NCBI GenBank assembly: GCA_020205615.1
Contig: CM035167.1
Location: 31,850,902 to 31,914,901, forward strand
Length of the DNA: 64,000 nt
Origin: Panax quinquefolius
Lineage: Eukaryota > Streptophyta > Magnoliopsida > Apiales > Araliaceae
Direction: 5' to 3'
The translations under genes were made by a program, and so were the position numbers. How positions within the stretch are numbered: the first letter of the stretch is position 1; each line of letters begins with the position of its first letter. Of this stretch, positions 12,021 through 25,242 are shown one piece after another. The notes beneath the pieces are model-generated. The model was not told where the DNA came from, searched no databases, and saw nothing but the letters and a program-made list of their open reading frames with translations.

Positions 12021-14207
12021 ATGGCTGATTCTAGCACTCCAACCCCAGCCGGTGAATCAAATCCTCCCTCCGTCACCGCCGGCGACCTAGTTCCTGTCGA
12101 CTTACCTGTGGCTCCCACCGATAACCCTTCTTCCTCGACACTCCCTACCCCTATCGGTCTGAGGCCAAAATCATAACGTCTACCACTCAAAATAGAGTTT
12201 GCCCATGTCGATACTCCATCCTCCATTACCTTTGCTCAAATCTCCGATATCAAGACCCTCTTGACATCCCCGAGAATCTGAGCTTGGGCTCCAAATCATG
12301 ATGAGAAAATGTTTTGGAGGCAGAAAGTAATGGGTGGTTGTTCCCCTATATCTTCTAAAATATGGGGTTCGATTTCCACTTCACGAGTTCATCTCTTCCT
12401 TCCTTTGTTTCGTGGGCATCGGGTTCGCACAGCTTGTGCCCAACTCGTACATCCACCTTGTTGCCTTCATTGCTTTATGCCAGGAGCTCGGGATCACGCC
12501 CGACCTCGACTTCTTCTTCACCCTTTTTACTGTAACCGCTTCGAAAGAGCTAGGCTTGAAGCAATTAAATAAAAGACCCACCCGAACCGCTCCTGTTAAG
12601 ACCCCTTCAAGTAACAAGGGTTGGCATGACAAGTGGTTCTTCGCCAGAGGAACCGACCTCCAGCTCCTCCTTCGATGGGCCCAACCTGCAGATCCCATAG
12701 CCAAGGTGTCCAAGTTCCCGAAGGATCGGGCTAGTGCATTTAAGGTGTCCTATAAGAAGTGGAATAAGACCGAATGGTCACTGCCGGTTTTGTCCAATCA
12801 AACTTGGTTGTATACGCACGGATGTAAGTATCTTTCTCCTAACCCCTTTATATTTCCTTTGACTGCCGAACCCCTGGACGTGTTCCCTGACCTTTTCCAC
12901 TCATTGTTGTTTGTGCAGTGACAATCTTCAAGCCCGATGGTGCCGCTGAATCGTTGACTCCTTTTCCGTTGCGGTCGAGCCCATCCGTTTGCCCATCACC
13001 GATGAGACTCCCGAGGAGGATGCCATTCTTCTGGCAGAACTCTCCGTCGGATCCTCTTCGGGTCCTATTAACCTAGTTTTCGGGGCTGAGGCTCCTGTCA
13101 AGTCGGTACTAAAGATGAATAAGGCTGATAAGATGGCTCTGCTAAAGAAGGCCAAGAAGCCATCTGCCAAGGCCTCATCCAAGATCGTCACGTCAGCTCA
13201 GCCGAAGTCGACACCCCCACCCCCTACAATAATTACAGTGGTCGAGGATTCGGAAGACATAGAGGATCGACCCCTCGAACCTCCCCTTAAGAAGCCTCGT
13301 CTATCCGAAGGCCCTGCCCCTGTTGATGCGACCGCGGTCCCGATCCCTAAATCCACTCCTACCTCCAAGGCCAGTTCTTCCCAAGGGTCGCCAACTACCT
13401 GTTGGCCGAAGAGTCCTGCAGACATATTCCCCTTCAACCTGCTCGACCACTTCAAGTTTCCTGGCGACGACGAGCGGTTCAAGAGCTATTCGTCGGAAGA
13501 GTATCTGGTTACCTACATCAGAGCTCAAACTCAGGTATTCCCGATCAGCTTTAAAGATTTTTCCTTTGTCGCTATGCTGTGTTTTACATATATGATGTTT
13601 CTTTTGTGTTTAGGCCAACGCCATCCTTGCTCGGGCTATCCCTTCTCTTGCCCGATCTACTAAGAAAGAAAATCAACTAAAACACGATGTGTTGCTTCTC
13701 GAAGTCGAGTTGCGAGGTCGTGATTCAGAACTGAAGAGGGAGAGGGACTTGCACGCCGATACCCGAAACAAGGTGACGAAGGCTGATCGTCGGATTGCCA
13801 AACTCGAAGAGCAATATTCTTTACTTCAACAAGAGTTCGTCGGTCTCGACGGTCATGCCAAGAAGCTTGTGCAGGACAAGGAGCGTCTGGCCGAGGAGAA
13901 CAAGGTCTTGGTGGGGAATCTTCACTCTATCAAAGACCAATTCAATACAATGCACGACAACATGAGAACGTTGATCCGGTCGAACAATGCATTGTTAGAG
14001 GAACATGTCATCATCAAGCAAGCGGCCATCAAGGAATATGAGGAGTCGCCTGCCTTGACCGATAAGATTATGGCCCAGTTTGCTGAGGGGGTCGAAGTTT
14101 ATCGAGAAAAGGCTCAGACGAAGCTGATCGAGGATAGATTGGATGTCTCGATCCTTGACTCTTTTGATGAGGAATTCGAGGCCGACGCTGGTGATGATTT
14201 GCCTTAG
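12021..14207 (+). pseudogene. Putative gypsy-type transposon ORF (PF04195-like), unit A
   Basis: The ORF is antisense to gag-pol. Exon 1 is 12021-12823, exon 2 12919-13534 and exon 3 13614-14207, with consensus GT-AG introns that join in frame. Exon 1 starts MADSSTPTPAGES. After at least one frameshift it contains the domain seen in plant 'putative gypsy type transposon' proteins (FISSFLCFVGIGFAQLVPNS, IALCQELGITPDLDFFF, WHDKWFFARG, KYLSP). Exon 2 is acidic and Pro/Ser-rich with a basic KKAKKPSAK stretch. Exon 3 is predicted coiled coil (LLLEVELRGRDSELKRERD, RRIAKLEEQYSLLQQEF). The function of this family is unknown. The copy is broken in exon 1, while exons 2-3 remain open. Confidence 0.7.
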
Positions 14208-14249
14208 TATAGGTTTTCCGTACTTGTAATTTTTTCCTTTTTTAGTTTT

Positions 14250-14665
14250 GTAATTCACTCGATCAGTTAGGCTGATGGTATATGTATCCGAAGCCTGTCT
14301 GATCGGGAATTGTAAAACAGATTTGATATGAATGAAATAGTATAAGTTTTATTAGTTGTTATCACGATTAGTTTCGCTTGTGACTTTTATCGAACAGTTA
14401 AGTCATTTACATTTATACAGTCGATTTACGTCCGAAGCATACAGGATCGGATTTATAACTTTATCGATCAGTTATACTTGTGGCGTTTACCGATCAGTTA
14501 AGTTATTTCGGATTGTCTGATCGTTTTATGCTCGAAGCTTATTTGATCGGATGTGTAACTTTGTCAGTCAGTTATACTTGTGACTTTTGCTAATCAGTTA
14601 GGTCCTTCCGGACTGTCTGATAAGTTTACGTTCGAAGCATGTCTGATTGGTAAAGCAGTGCGAAT
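14250..14665. repeat. Tandem repeats of about 105 bases, unit A
   Basis: About four diverged units carry 'gatcagtta', 'cttgtgacttt', 'gtctgat' and 'cgaagc' in the same order. They lie between the extra ORF and the integrase end. Retand elements are known for an amplified tandem repeat in this part. The partner is 50136-50532. Confidence 0.65.
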
Positions 14666-14758
14666 TTAAATGAAGTGTAAGTATTTCTCGAAGAGAAGTT
14701 TTTATTTCATTGATAAATTGCATAGATTACATAAATAAAGGGAAGAATAGACATGCAT

Positions 14759-16190
14759 TTACTGGTAATATTTTCTAAGTCTTCCAGCATGCCATGTATT
14801 CTTTACCTCAGATCCATCCATAGCTCGAAGCTGGTAAGTCCCAGGCTTCGGCACCTCCACGACCTCGTAAGGCCCCTCCCAGTTAGGCATTAGCTTGCCT
14901 GTGTTCTAGGGGTTTGATGCCTCTGACTCCTGAAGCACCAAATCTCCTACCTCAAACCTCCTCAGCTTCACCTTCTGGTTGTAGTGTCGGGCTGTTCTCT
15001 GCTGATAAATAGCCAACCTCAACATAGCAGAGTCCCGAGCTTCATCCAGCATATCTAAATTTGTTTTCAGGCCTTCATCATTGTATAGTTCCTTGTATTG
15101 ACTGACTCGAAGAGTGGGGGATCCGATCTCGACTGGTATGAGTGCATCAGTTCCGTATGCCAGTCAGAAAGGAGAGTCTCCAGTTGTTGTCCTCAGAGTT
15201 ATCCGATATGCCCACAAGACACTGAGTGGTTCTTCGAGCCACTGACCCTTTAACTCATCCAACCTTCTTTTTATTCTGTTGAGTAGGGTTCGGTTGGTCA
15301 CTTCTACTTGGTCGTTCGATTGAGGGTGAGCAACTGAAGTCTTACGATGTTGAATTCCCAACTCTTTCAGAAAACTTTCGAACTTTGACCCCACAAACTG
15401 TCTGCCGTTATCAAAGACCACTACCCTAGGAATGCCAAAACAGTAAACAAATCCTTCCTTTAGAAATTTCAAGCATTCTTGTTCGGTGATCTTTTGTAGT
15501 GGTTTGGGTTCGACCCATTTTGTCATGTACTTAATAGCCACGATTACGAAGCTGACTTGCCCCTTGGCCTTTGGCAAAGGCCCTAAGATTTCGATTCCCC
15601 ATACAGCGAAGGGAATCAGGGATAAGACCGAGTAAAGCTCTTCGGGGGGTTGATGTGGGATATTGCTGTTCAGCTGACACTTGGGACACATTCTTACGAA
15701 TTCCTTGGCCTCTGTGTAGATAGTCAGCCAGTAATACCCCTGCCTTAAAATCTTGTGTGCCAGTGACTTGGCCCCCATGTGATCTCCACAAATCCCTTCG
15801 TGTACCTCCCGAAGTGTATAGTTTTCTTTTGACGGTGTTAAGCACTTGAGTAGTGGAGAGCTGAAAGCCCTTCGATCTGGATCTCCATCAATAAGTACAA
15901 AGTTTGAGCTTGATCATTGATCTTCCTTGCTAGGATGCGATCCGGAAGGCAACACCCCATCATCGGCCAGTAGAAGATGTATGTATGAAGACAACAATCC
16001 ACCGATCAATACATAGTACCTCCTCTTTCGGAACACTTGGCTGCTCCAATACTTCCAGAAATATCGATCCACTAAAGGAGCTTGCTTCTATAGTTGCCAG
16101 TCGAGCCAAGGCATACGCCATCGTGTGTGTTGCTGATTGATCCACTCCTGACAAATTTGAGGCGAAGTAGGCCAATTTACTCTTTGTTTC
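14759..16190 (-). pseudogene. Integrase domain of Tat/Retand pol, unit A
   Basis: Minus-strand remains of a retroviral-type integrase: a zinc-binding module ending CPKCQLNS, a core with 'GIEILGPLPKAKGQ' (the first catalytic Asp changed to Glu), 'FDNGRQFVGSKFESFLKELG' and 'HPQSNDQVEVTNRTLLNRI', and a C-terminal part ending YY(Q)-stop at 14759. Internal stops occur (for example just after DSPF at about 15164) and there are frameshifts near 15845-15960, so it is dead. Its 5' part is cut off by the copia insertion at 16190. Confidence 0.85.
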
Positions 16191-18057
16191 TGTTAGGTTT
16201 GTAATATTCAAGAACGCAATCAAATTGCAAAAATAAGCGGAAACGTGTAAAAATCAAAGTTTAAAATTTTACAAACCATATACCCGGATCACCCTTTATG
16301 CACAATTATTAATTAAACGAAAAAGATAACGAATAAGAATCATACCCTTGAAGATCGAGCTTCCTCAGGTACAAGTTCACCTCCAATCCTTTTCGCGTTC
16401 AACTTGAATCCACCGGGTTTGGTTCCTTCCTTTGATCAACGTTAGCCACCCATGTGTTTGGCCTCTAGAGGTGATCCACCAAAGAATAATAAAGATTCAA
16501 GAAAATGGGTGGTTGGCTAAACCCTAGTTTTTCTATCTCTATAGAAAAAGAGCGTACTCTCCAACTCTTGGAATTATCACGTAGTCTTGATATCTCATAT
16601 AAGACTCCTCTTATAAAGATATCAAGTAACCCTATTAAAAATAAGGTATTATTTAATTAAACCCTTTTTAATTAAAGGGGCTCCCTAATCTTATTAGGGA
16701 TAATTAATTAAACTCTTTTAACTAATTTTTCTTCCTAATCCAATTAGGAATAAATGAGAGTACTTATATTAAATTAATTCCTAAACTCTTTTAGAAATTA
16801 AAATAATAATAATAATTGTAATAATATTAATAAGACTCCTCTTATTAATTTATATTTAATATTTCTAAAATATTAAATAATAAATATTAAGCTATTTAAT
16901 TTATTCTATCACCATAGATTAAATTAAATATACATAACATATATTATTACGATTATGCCATTAACTTCTTAAATAATTATTCTTCCTTTTATGGTGTGAC
17001 CCTTTAGGTTCTCCATATTAAACCTAGGTTGTGAATAAATCAATTAGAACAATTCTAATCTTATTTAAATAAATAAATTAAATAATTAATTTATTTAAAT
17101 AAATAATATTTATTCTCTGATAGGGATAAGCCTCCCTAGCGATCAACGACTTTCCGGATAATATAGATTTCAACATTAATCATAAAAGAACCTTTGAGTA
17201 AATAGTTACCGTGACAATTCAATCCTTCCACCATCTGATGTCCCGATTAAATATAAGACATGAAATTCTTGTCAAGTCTTATTTTATTTAATTATATGTA
17301 TTTCGATCCTTAAATGCACAACTCAAATAATGCAAATTAGAAACTCCTTTCTAATTTCATTACGCTTAACCGAGGACTCTTTGGGTTGTCATTTATCGAA
17401 TCACATAGGACATTTCTCTTCTTTTATTAGAAGTGGTAGATTCTTTATTGATCATATATTATCTCCATGTACAACTTGTTATACCCAAGCATACCCTTTG
17501 ATATACCCTAAGGGTCATAAGGAATAAGTCAAAGTATAACTCATCATACATAAGATACTATGATGATCTCAAGTCCAAGGATTACTTGATACTACTATCA
17601 CTCTGAGAATTCTATTGACAGCAAGTAAAACTCCATTAGGTATTCCTTAGCGAGCCACGCGTTCAATTGAACTTATTCTCTAATAAGCACCTACATACTT
17701 GCTTTAGTGTTTCCACACAAATGATTATGAGATCAATCATCCTCATCCAATGAGTAAAGACAGCGTATGTACCAATCTATCAAGATTCACTAATCCCCAA
17801 TTTAGTAATCCAATGATTGGGAACTATTTTAGTTTTAAGCTTTCTAAGAATTTAGATCTCATTAGAATGATCATCATCATTATTCTAAAAGTATTGCTTA
17901 AAACTATGGGTTTATCACATATTATAAAAGCAAAGAACATGTAGATAATTAAAAGCCTTTAATAAATTAATACTTTTTATTAATAAATGAAATAAGATTG
18001 TTACAAAGTATATGTTTTATCATCAAACATGATTGGCTTGTGTGCATACTACTTTCA
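16191..18057 (-). repeat. Copia 3' LTR (left)
   Basis: 1867 bases, TGTTAGG...TTTCA. A likely polypurine tract lies directly inside it ('aagtgggaga' on the minus strand, 18058-18070). Nearly identical to the right LTR, differing by small indels. Confidence 0.88.
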
Positions 18058-18565
18058 ATCTCCCACTTGCACTAAAGCCAATCGTCACGGTATCTCATAC
18101 TCTTCTTCTCTAAGTGGCGATTATCCCTTTGTTGGATAAGCTTTAGTTAATGGATATGTAATGTTGTTCATGAGAGTCCACTATCTCTATAGTGATTTCC
18201 CATCTTCAATGATTCTAATAATCAAATGAAAGTGCCACAACACATGTTTAGATCCAAGATGAAACTTAGGAACTATTCCTAGTTACGTAATGAACTTTTA
18301 ATCCAAACAATCAACTCATAAACTTCATTTATAGCTATATACTTTGTCTTTATCACTAAACCCGGCAACTCTTTCTTTGTTTGGAACCTTTCAATTCATT
18401 TGCACTACCTTTGTTCAAGATAACACTTTACCTTAAAGTGGATTTTTTCTCATCATCTTGGTGCGTCTCGAAAAACTTGAGTCATTAAGCCCTCTAGTTT
18501 TAATTTAGACCCACCATGAATATGATCACATCCTTAGTCTTGGGTTAAGCACTTTAAGATATTTT

Positions 18566-18760
18566 TCAGCGACTCATAGTGAACTTCTCCATAATATGGT
18601 GATCGACATCGGTCTCGTACATTTCATTGCATACATGATTGTCACTTATGCGACCTCTTTTTCGAGAGTCTGTGGGGACTATTAAGAGATACACTCCATA
18701 GCTCATCGACGTGAGACATCTCTTGGAGTTTGCCATGCTAAACGACTTTAGCATCAAATG
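18566..18760 (-). pseudogene. Copia reverse transcriptase C-terminal fragment
   Basis: The minus-strand peptide MLKSFSMANSKRCLTSMSYGVY, given here as 'LKSFSMANSKRCLTSMSYG', matches the conserved 'LKRF.M..SKRGL.PMSHG' stretch that follows the copia polymerase domain. It is followed by stops. No YVDD-containing part is intact upstream. Confidence 0.6.
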
Positions 18761-20385
18761 AATATCGTTCCTTGGGTTAAGTCGAGCATCCTCTTAAATC
18801 TATCTATATAGATTTATATCCCCAATTAAGATACTCTTCCAAATCATTCATGGAGGAATGTTTAGACAACTTTATCTTTTCTTGATTGTAGCATTGGTAT
18901 GTCATTCCTCATCCAGTAGTATATCAACATATAATACTAGAAATTTCATGGCGCTCCCCTTTGACCCTTTTGTACACACTTGGTTCATTCTTATTTTTGA
19001 TAAAATCAAACTCTTTTGATTGCCTCATCAAAGCGAATGTTCCATATTTGAGAAACTTGCTTCAATCCATTTCTCTAAGTGTCTCACAACACTTACCTCG
19101 TCGTATATAAGCTGGATCATCATCTTCTATGGCGTGTACCTCATCATCATCATCTATGATGAATCCATACCTCCGGTATCTTGGTACTATTCAGATTCTG
19201 ATTCGGTTGTGGTACAATAGAATTATTTCTGAGGTTCCTCTTATTTGACTTATAGTGTTTTGTGGTTCTTGAACTCTTCAAGATCTATTATCCTCCCACT
19301 AGCCCTTTTATGATAAACACCTTTATCTTAGAAGGAAGCGTGTTTCATGATAAACACCTTTTGCTAAGTAGGATTATAGAACATATACCCTAAACTTACT
19401 TTAGGATGTCCCACAAATATGTACATGTCAAATCTTGTCCCAAGCTTATCCTTGAAACCTTTTCACATAAGTTGGACAACCCTTATCTTAACATACTTAA
19501 GATTAGAAATCCTCCCCATCCATAACTTTTATGGAGTCTTGGGAAATTTGGATTTTGAGGTTACCATTTTTCGTGAGATATGCGACCATTTCTAAGACAT
19601 TATCCCGAAGGATCTTTGGAATGTCGGTAAAGTCATTATGGACCGCACCATGTCCAACAAGGTACTATTTTTCATTCAGATACATCAATCAATTATTGCG
19701 TATCAGGATGTGTCCATTATGAGATAAGCATTTGAGATGATCTAGAAACTTATTGCACAAGTATTTATTCCTTGATCTAATCAAAGAGTCTTAATACTTT
19801 GCAAATTTGTTTCACTTCTGAATTCTTTGAACCTTTCAAATAATTCACACTTGTATTCAACAAATACATACATTCAACTCTTTGAATGATCATCTCCTTT
19901 TCTTATACTAGTTTTTCAATTTACAAAATAATTTTTCACGTAAGTCAAGTATACAAAATCCATTAAGTAATCTTTTCGGTTCTATACGAAACATTATTAT
20001 TATAAATAGAACAACAATTGTTCTTAATTATAATACCAAAAATTTTATTGTCCAACAATAAAATGGAAATAATGTTTCTAACAAGAATTGGAATACAATA
20101 ACAACTTATTGACTTAATAGATTTTGCAGTAGGCGATCTTAAACTATAAGTTTCTATGGCTAATGTTGCAACCTTTGCTTCATTTCCCACACATAGGATT
20201 ACTTATATTTGTTTAGCTTTCTACTTCTGTTTGGTACTTTCATAAATCTATATTTATGATAACCAAAGTTGGTATCCAATACCCAAGTAGAACCTTGACT
20301 TAAAGAAAAATTTATTTCAATCATGAACAAAAACTGTATTGTAACCGAAACTTCACTAAGCTTCTTTGGTTAGCCTCTCCAAGAT

Positions 20386-20440
20386 GCTTCTCGCAGTTTC
20401 TTTCCAGTGTCCAGGCTTATTGCAGTGGAAGCAAACTCCT
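20386..20440 (-). pseudogene. Copia gag zinc knuckle fragment
   Basis: The minus strand encodes CFHCNKPGHWKETA, a CX2CX4HX4C zinc knuckle in which the last Cys has become Ala (gcg). It lies only about 1.8 kb from the reverse transcriptase remnant, so a large part of the polyprotein is deleted. Confidence 0.65.
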
Positions 20441-21356
20441 TTGCTATCCGTATCAGTTCTGTTCTTATTATCCTTTGTTTATGCCTTTCTATTTACCTTC
20501 TTTGAATCGTTCTTCTTTTCAGAAGATCCTTTGGCCCCTACCAGTAAGACTTGATCTTTCTTGGTTGGAAAGTGACTCTCAACATTTTTCAACATGTTAA
20601 GCAAATCAACGAAGCTGATATCTAGCTTATTTATATGAAAAAATCACAACAATTGTGAAGGGAGTCCGGGAGTGAGTGTAAGATCAAATCTTGGCTCAAC
20701 TCTCCATCCATGACAAAATCAGTTGTCCTAATTGATCAATCAAATTGATAATGTTAAGAACTTTTTATGCATTTATAGTGCCATTGGCCATTCTAGATCG
20801 GAAGAGCTCCTTAGATATCTGATATCTATCAGTCCTACTTTCCTCACCATCAACTACTTGATGTGCAGGAATATAGTAGGAGCATCCATAGTTTCATGCT
20901 AACGCTGAAGCTCGTTACTCATGGATGCGAGCATGATGCATTGAGCCAACTGTGCATCATCTTGCCACTTTCTAAAAGTAGCAATCTCTTCCTCAGAGGC
21001 ATTATCTGCAACCATTGCAGGGATATTCGTATTAAGGACATAAGATAACTTTTCAGCCATGAGAACTATTCTCAAATTCCTTAACCAATCCGTTTAATTC
21101 GGTCTGGTTAATTTAGCATCTAATATGCTTCGCAGTGATAGTAATTTTAGACATTGTAACATTATGTAAATAAATTTATAATTAACAACATTTTAACATA
21201 CATTCTTTTATTAATTACCAAAATAAATTAGGTCTTGTTTTAAATTGGTATCTCCCACTATTTTCTTCAAACTATATTACCCTCACTTATATAGTTAAGC
21301 AAAATCGATTAAAGATTTGCTAGTGAGAATAAGGATCCCATTTCAAATGTATATAG

Positions 21357-21654
21357 CCTTGTGGTGACACAACAAATTATATATAAATAAATAGGTAGAC
21401 AACTTTTGTCAATTACATCAACTATCTGACTCCTTTTCTTTTGCCTCTTAGATTATTTTGATCAAGTGGTGGCACATCCAGAATCAAAATTATCCAAGCT
21501 AAGTCCGACCTAGCACTCCATATATTCAAAAAAGAAAAATATCATCCTTGTGGTGACACAACAAAATAATATTGTTCAATTTTCTTTATAAGCATCAAAT
21601 GTGATAAATTAACATCTTAAATACTTAATACTTGCCTTGTGGTGACACAACAAA
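21357..21654. repeat. Threefold 20-base hairpin motif in copia leader
   Basis: The sequence 'ccttgtggtgacacaacaaa' occurs at 21357-21376, 21546-21565 and 21635-21654. The core ttgtg-gtga-cacaa can form a short stem-loop. Confidence 0.7.
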
Positions 21655-21798
21655 CTCATATTAAATATTTAATACTCTATTAATTTTATCATGCTAGAAA
21701 GCGACGTTCGATATTCCAAATATCTTTGAACGCTTAGGACTTAATATAAAAATTGAGGGGTTTGTTATTAATTTATCTCATCTTGTTTAGCGCGCATG

Positions 21799-21841
<43 letters not shown>

Positions 21842-22439
21842 CGCGTCATATTAATGAACATGCGAAGCATGTTTGCATAATATATAATATATATAGTATA
21901 AGCATGCACATATAGAATACTATATTCTACCCGGATTGATTATGGACTTTTATTCTAGTTTGGTTCACTAGAGCCACCAAGTGAACCAAAAGGTCAAACC
22001 CTAGGGGTGTAAGAAATTAATATTTAAATATAACTATTACATTTAAACCCGGGCTCTATTACAAACGGGTCTTCAAGCGCTCCTTGCTCCTTGATCTCCA
22101 ATTTTTCAAAATTAATTCTAACTATTCCTATTACAAAACTATTTAAAATAAATAGAAACCTTGATCGCCAGATCGAGGGAAGTACATAGGAGGAGATAGA
22201 ATTTACATTAAGAAAAATTAGAGAAGGCAGTCTGCAGAACCCATTTAATAAAACCCATACATTCATGCATCCAACTAAAATAAAATTCAATCGCATTGGT
22301 CAATTGTCCATAATCAATCTCATTTATTATCATACATATCACCATATGCATCAATACATAACATTCATCCGATGAATAATAAACATTCAATATATATATT
22401 GATATCATTTAATGGGCAAATTTAGTTAGTATAAAATTT

Positions 22440-22850
22440 AATTTTGAATCAAAATAAACTCCTTTATTTTAATACAAATTTAAATCAAAATAAAACTATT
22501 TTATTTTAATTTATCCAATTTTGAATAAAATAAACTATTTTATTTTAATCAAAATCTTTAATCAAAATAAACTCCTTTATTTTAATTAATTATGGAATCC
22601 AATTCCATGTAAAAAAAAATAAACTCCTTTATTAAAGAAAACATGATTCTCTTTCCTATTCATAAATAAACTCCTTTATTTTGAATAATATGAAATCATA
22701 TTTCATATCTAAATAAACTCATTTATTTAAGGAAATTAGGATTCTCTTTCCTATTCACAAATAAACTCTTTTATTTTGAATAATATGAAATCTTATTTCA
22801 TATCTAAATAAACTCCTTTATTTAAGGAAACATAGAATACAATTTCAACT
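22440..22850. repeat. AT-rich tandem repeats in copia leader
   Basis: About nine units of 37-50 bases, each beginning 'aaataaactcctttatttt' or a close variant. It is non-coding and lies between the 5' LTR and the gag remnant. Confidence 0.75.
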
Positions 22851-23373
22851 CTAATTAGTTATCATGGAATCCAATTCCAACTCTAATTAGTTAGCATGAA
22901 ATTTAATTTTAAAATTAAAATAAACTTTTTATTTTAATAATAAAATAATTAATAACATATATATATATATATATATGTCAAACTGCAGAAACCAAAGAAA
23001 TCTAATTTCGTGTAAACCATAGGCCACGTGAAACAGTTGTCACAATACTAGAAGTTGGAATAAGATTTAACAAGTTATATTTATATAACTTTAATCCTGC
23101 AACAAGTAACGTGGTCTATATTATATATATAGATAACTAATATGCTTTCAAGAGAAACATTGAATCTCCTGTAAAGTGATCCACGTTGGTTAACAGGATT
23201 AGTTAAAAAAAATCTAATCAGCCACAACACAGCAAATTTCCGATTTTCAAAACAGTTTTCGCATTTTTTTTTAACTAAATTTTATACAATAAAATTTTGC
23301 CCAAATAAATTGTTCTAAACACATATCAACATACATATTAAATTAAAATAATTAATAATTCGCATAAAGGTTT

Positions 23374-23387
23374 GGCTCTGATGCCAC
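23374..23387 (-). other. Copia primer-binding site
   Basis: On the minus strand this reads gtggcatcagagcc, one base off the usual tggtatcagagc site for initiator Met tRNA, and it directly abuts the right LTR. Confidence 0.75.
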
Positions 23388-25242
23388 TATTAGGTTTGTA
23401 ATATTCAAGAACGCAATCAAATTGCAAAAATAAGCGGAAACGTGTAAAAATCAAAGTTTAAAATTTTACAAACCATATACCCGGATCACCCTTTATGCAC
23501 AATTATTAATTAAACGAAAAAGATAACGAATAAGAATCATACCCTTGAAGATCGAGCTTCCTCAGTACAAGTTCACCTCCAATCCTTTTCGCTCAACTTG
23601 AATCCAAGGGTTTGGTTCCTTCCTTTGATCAACGTTAGCCACCCATGTGTTTGGCCTCTAGAGGTGATCCACCAAGGAATAATAAAGATTCAAGAAAATG
23701 GGTGGTTAGCTAAACCCTAGTTTTTCTATCTCTATAGAAAAAGAGCGTACTCTCCAACTCTTGGAATTATCACGTAGTCTTGATATCTCATATAAGACTC
23801 CTCTTATAAAGATATCAAGTAACCCTATTAAAAATAAGGTATTATTTAGTTAAACCTTTTTAATTAAAGGGCCCCTAATCTTATTAGGGATAATTAATTA
23901 AACTCTTTTAACTAATTTTTCTTCCTAATCCAATTAGGAATAAATGAGAGTACTTATATTAAATTAATTCCTAAACTCTTTTAGAAATTAAAATAATAAT
24001 AATAATTGTAATAATATTAATAAGACTCCTCTTATTAATTTATATTTAATATTTCTAAAATATTAAATAATAAATATTAAGCTATTTAATTTATTCTATC
24101 ACCATAGATTAAATTAAATATACATAACTATATTATTACGATTATGCCATTAACTTCTTAAATAATTATTCTTCCTTTTATGGTGTGACCCTTTAGGTTC
24201 TCCATATTAAACCCGGTTGTGAATAAATCAATTAGAACAATTCTAATCTTATTTAAATAAATAAATTAAACAATTAATTTATTTAAATAAATAATATTTA
24301 TTCTACAATAGGGATAAGCCTCCTAGCGATCAGCGACTTTCAGGATAATATAGATTTCAACATTAATCATAAAAGAACCTTTGAGTAAATAGTTACCGTG
24401 ATAATTCAATCCTTCCACCATCTGATGTCCCAATTAAATATAAGACATGGAATTATGTCAAGCCTTATTTTATTTAATTATATGTATTTCGATCCTTAAA
24501 TGCACAACTCAAATAATGCAAATTAGAAACTCCTTTCTAATTTCATTTCGCCTTCGCCAAGGACTCTTTGGGTTGTCATTTATCGAATCACATAGGATAT
24601 TTCTCTTCTTTTATTAGAAGTGGTAGATTCTTTATTGATCATATATTATCTCCATGTACAACTTGTTATACCCAAGCATACCCTTTGATATACCCTAAGG
24701 GTCTTAAGGAATAAGTCAAAGTATAACTCATCATACACAAGATACTATGATGATCCCAAGTCCAAGGATTACTTGTCTTACTATCACTACTGAGAATTCC
24801 TATTGACAGCAAGTAAAACTCCATTAGGTATTCCTTAGCGAGCCATGCGTTCGGTGAACTTATTCTCTAATAAGCACCTACATACTTGCTTTAGTGTCTC
24901 CACACAAATGATCGTGAGATCAATCATCCTCATCCAATGAAAGCAAGCAACGTATGTACCAATCTATCCGGATTCACTAATCCCCAATTTAGTAATCCAA
25001 TGATTGGGAACTATTTTAGTTTTAAGATTTCTAAGAATTTAGATCTCATTAGAATGATCATCATCATTATTCTAAAAGCATTGTTTAAAACTATGGGTTT
25101 ATCACATATTATAAAACAGCAACATGTAGATAATTAAAAGCCTTTAATAAATTAATACTTTTTATTAATAAATGAAATAAGATTGTTACAAAGTATATGC
25201 TTTATCATCAAACATGATTGGCTTGTGTGCATACTACTTTCA
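23388..25242 (-). repeat. Copia 5' LTR (right)
   Basis: 1855 bases. Its inner end reads TATTAGG instead of TGTTAGG. Open frames here are AT-rich chance ORFs. Confidence 0.88.

Larger units (their letters stand above)
16191..25242 (-). mobile_element. Ty1/copia LTR retrotransposon, degraded, inserted in pol
   Basis: A 9052-base insertion flanked by GTTTC on both sides (16186-16190 and 25243-25247). The uninterrupted site is seen in unit B near 52060. LTRs are 16191-18057 and 23388-25242. Immediately left of the right LTR the sequence 'ggctctgatgccac' is the complement of a primer-binding site for initiator Met tRNA. The element therefore reads right to left, with the right LTR as 5' LTR. The internal 5.3 kb keeps only a gag zinc knuckle and a piece of the reverse transcriptase end, so most of pol is lost. 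Confidence 0.9.

Noticed and set aside
12381..13528. Minus-strand ORFs across the extra retroelement ORF
   Set aside because: They are shadows of the plus-strand coding exons. Splice sites and family motifs lie only on the plus strand.
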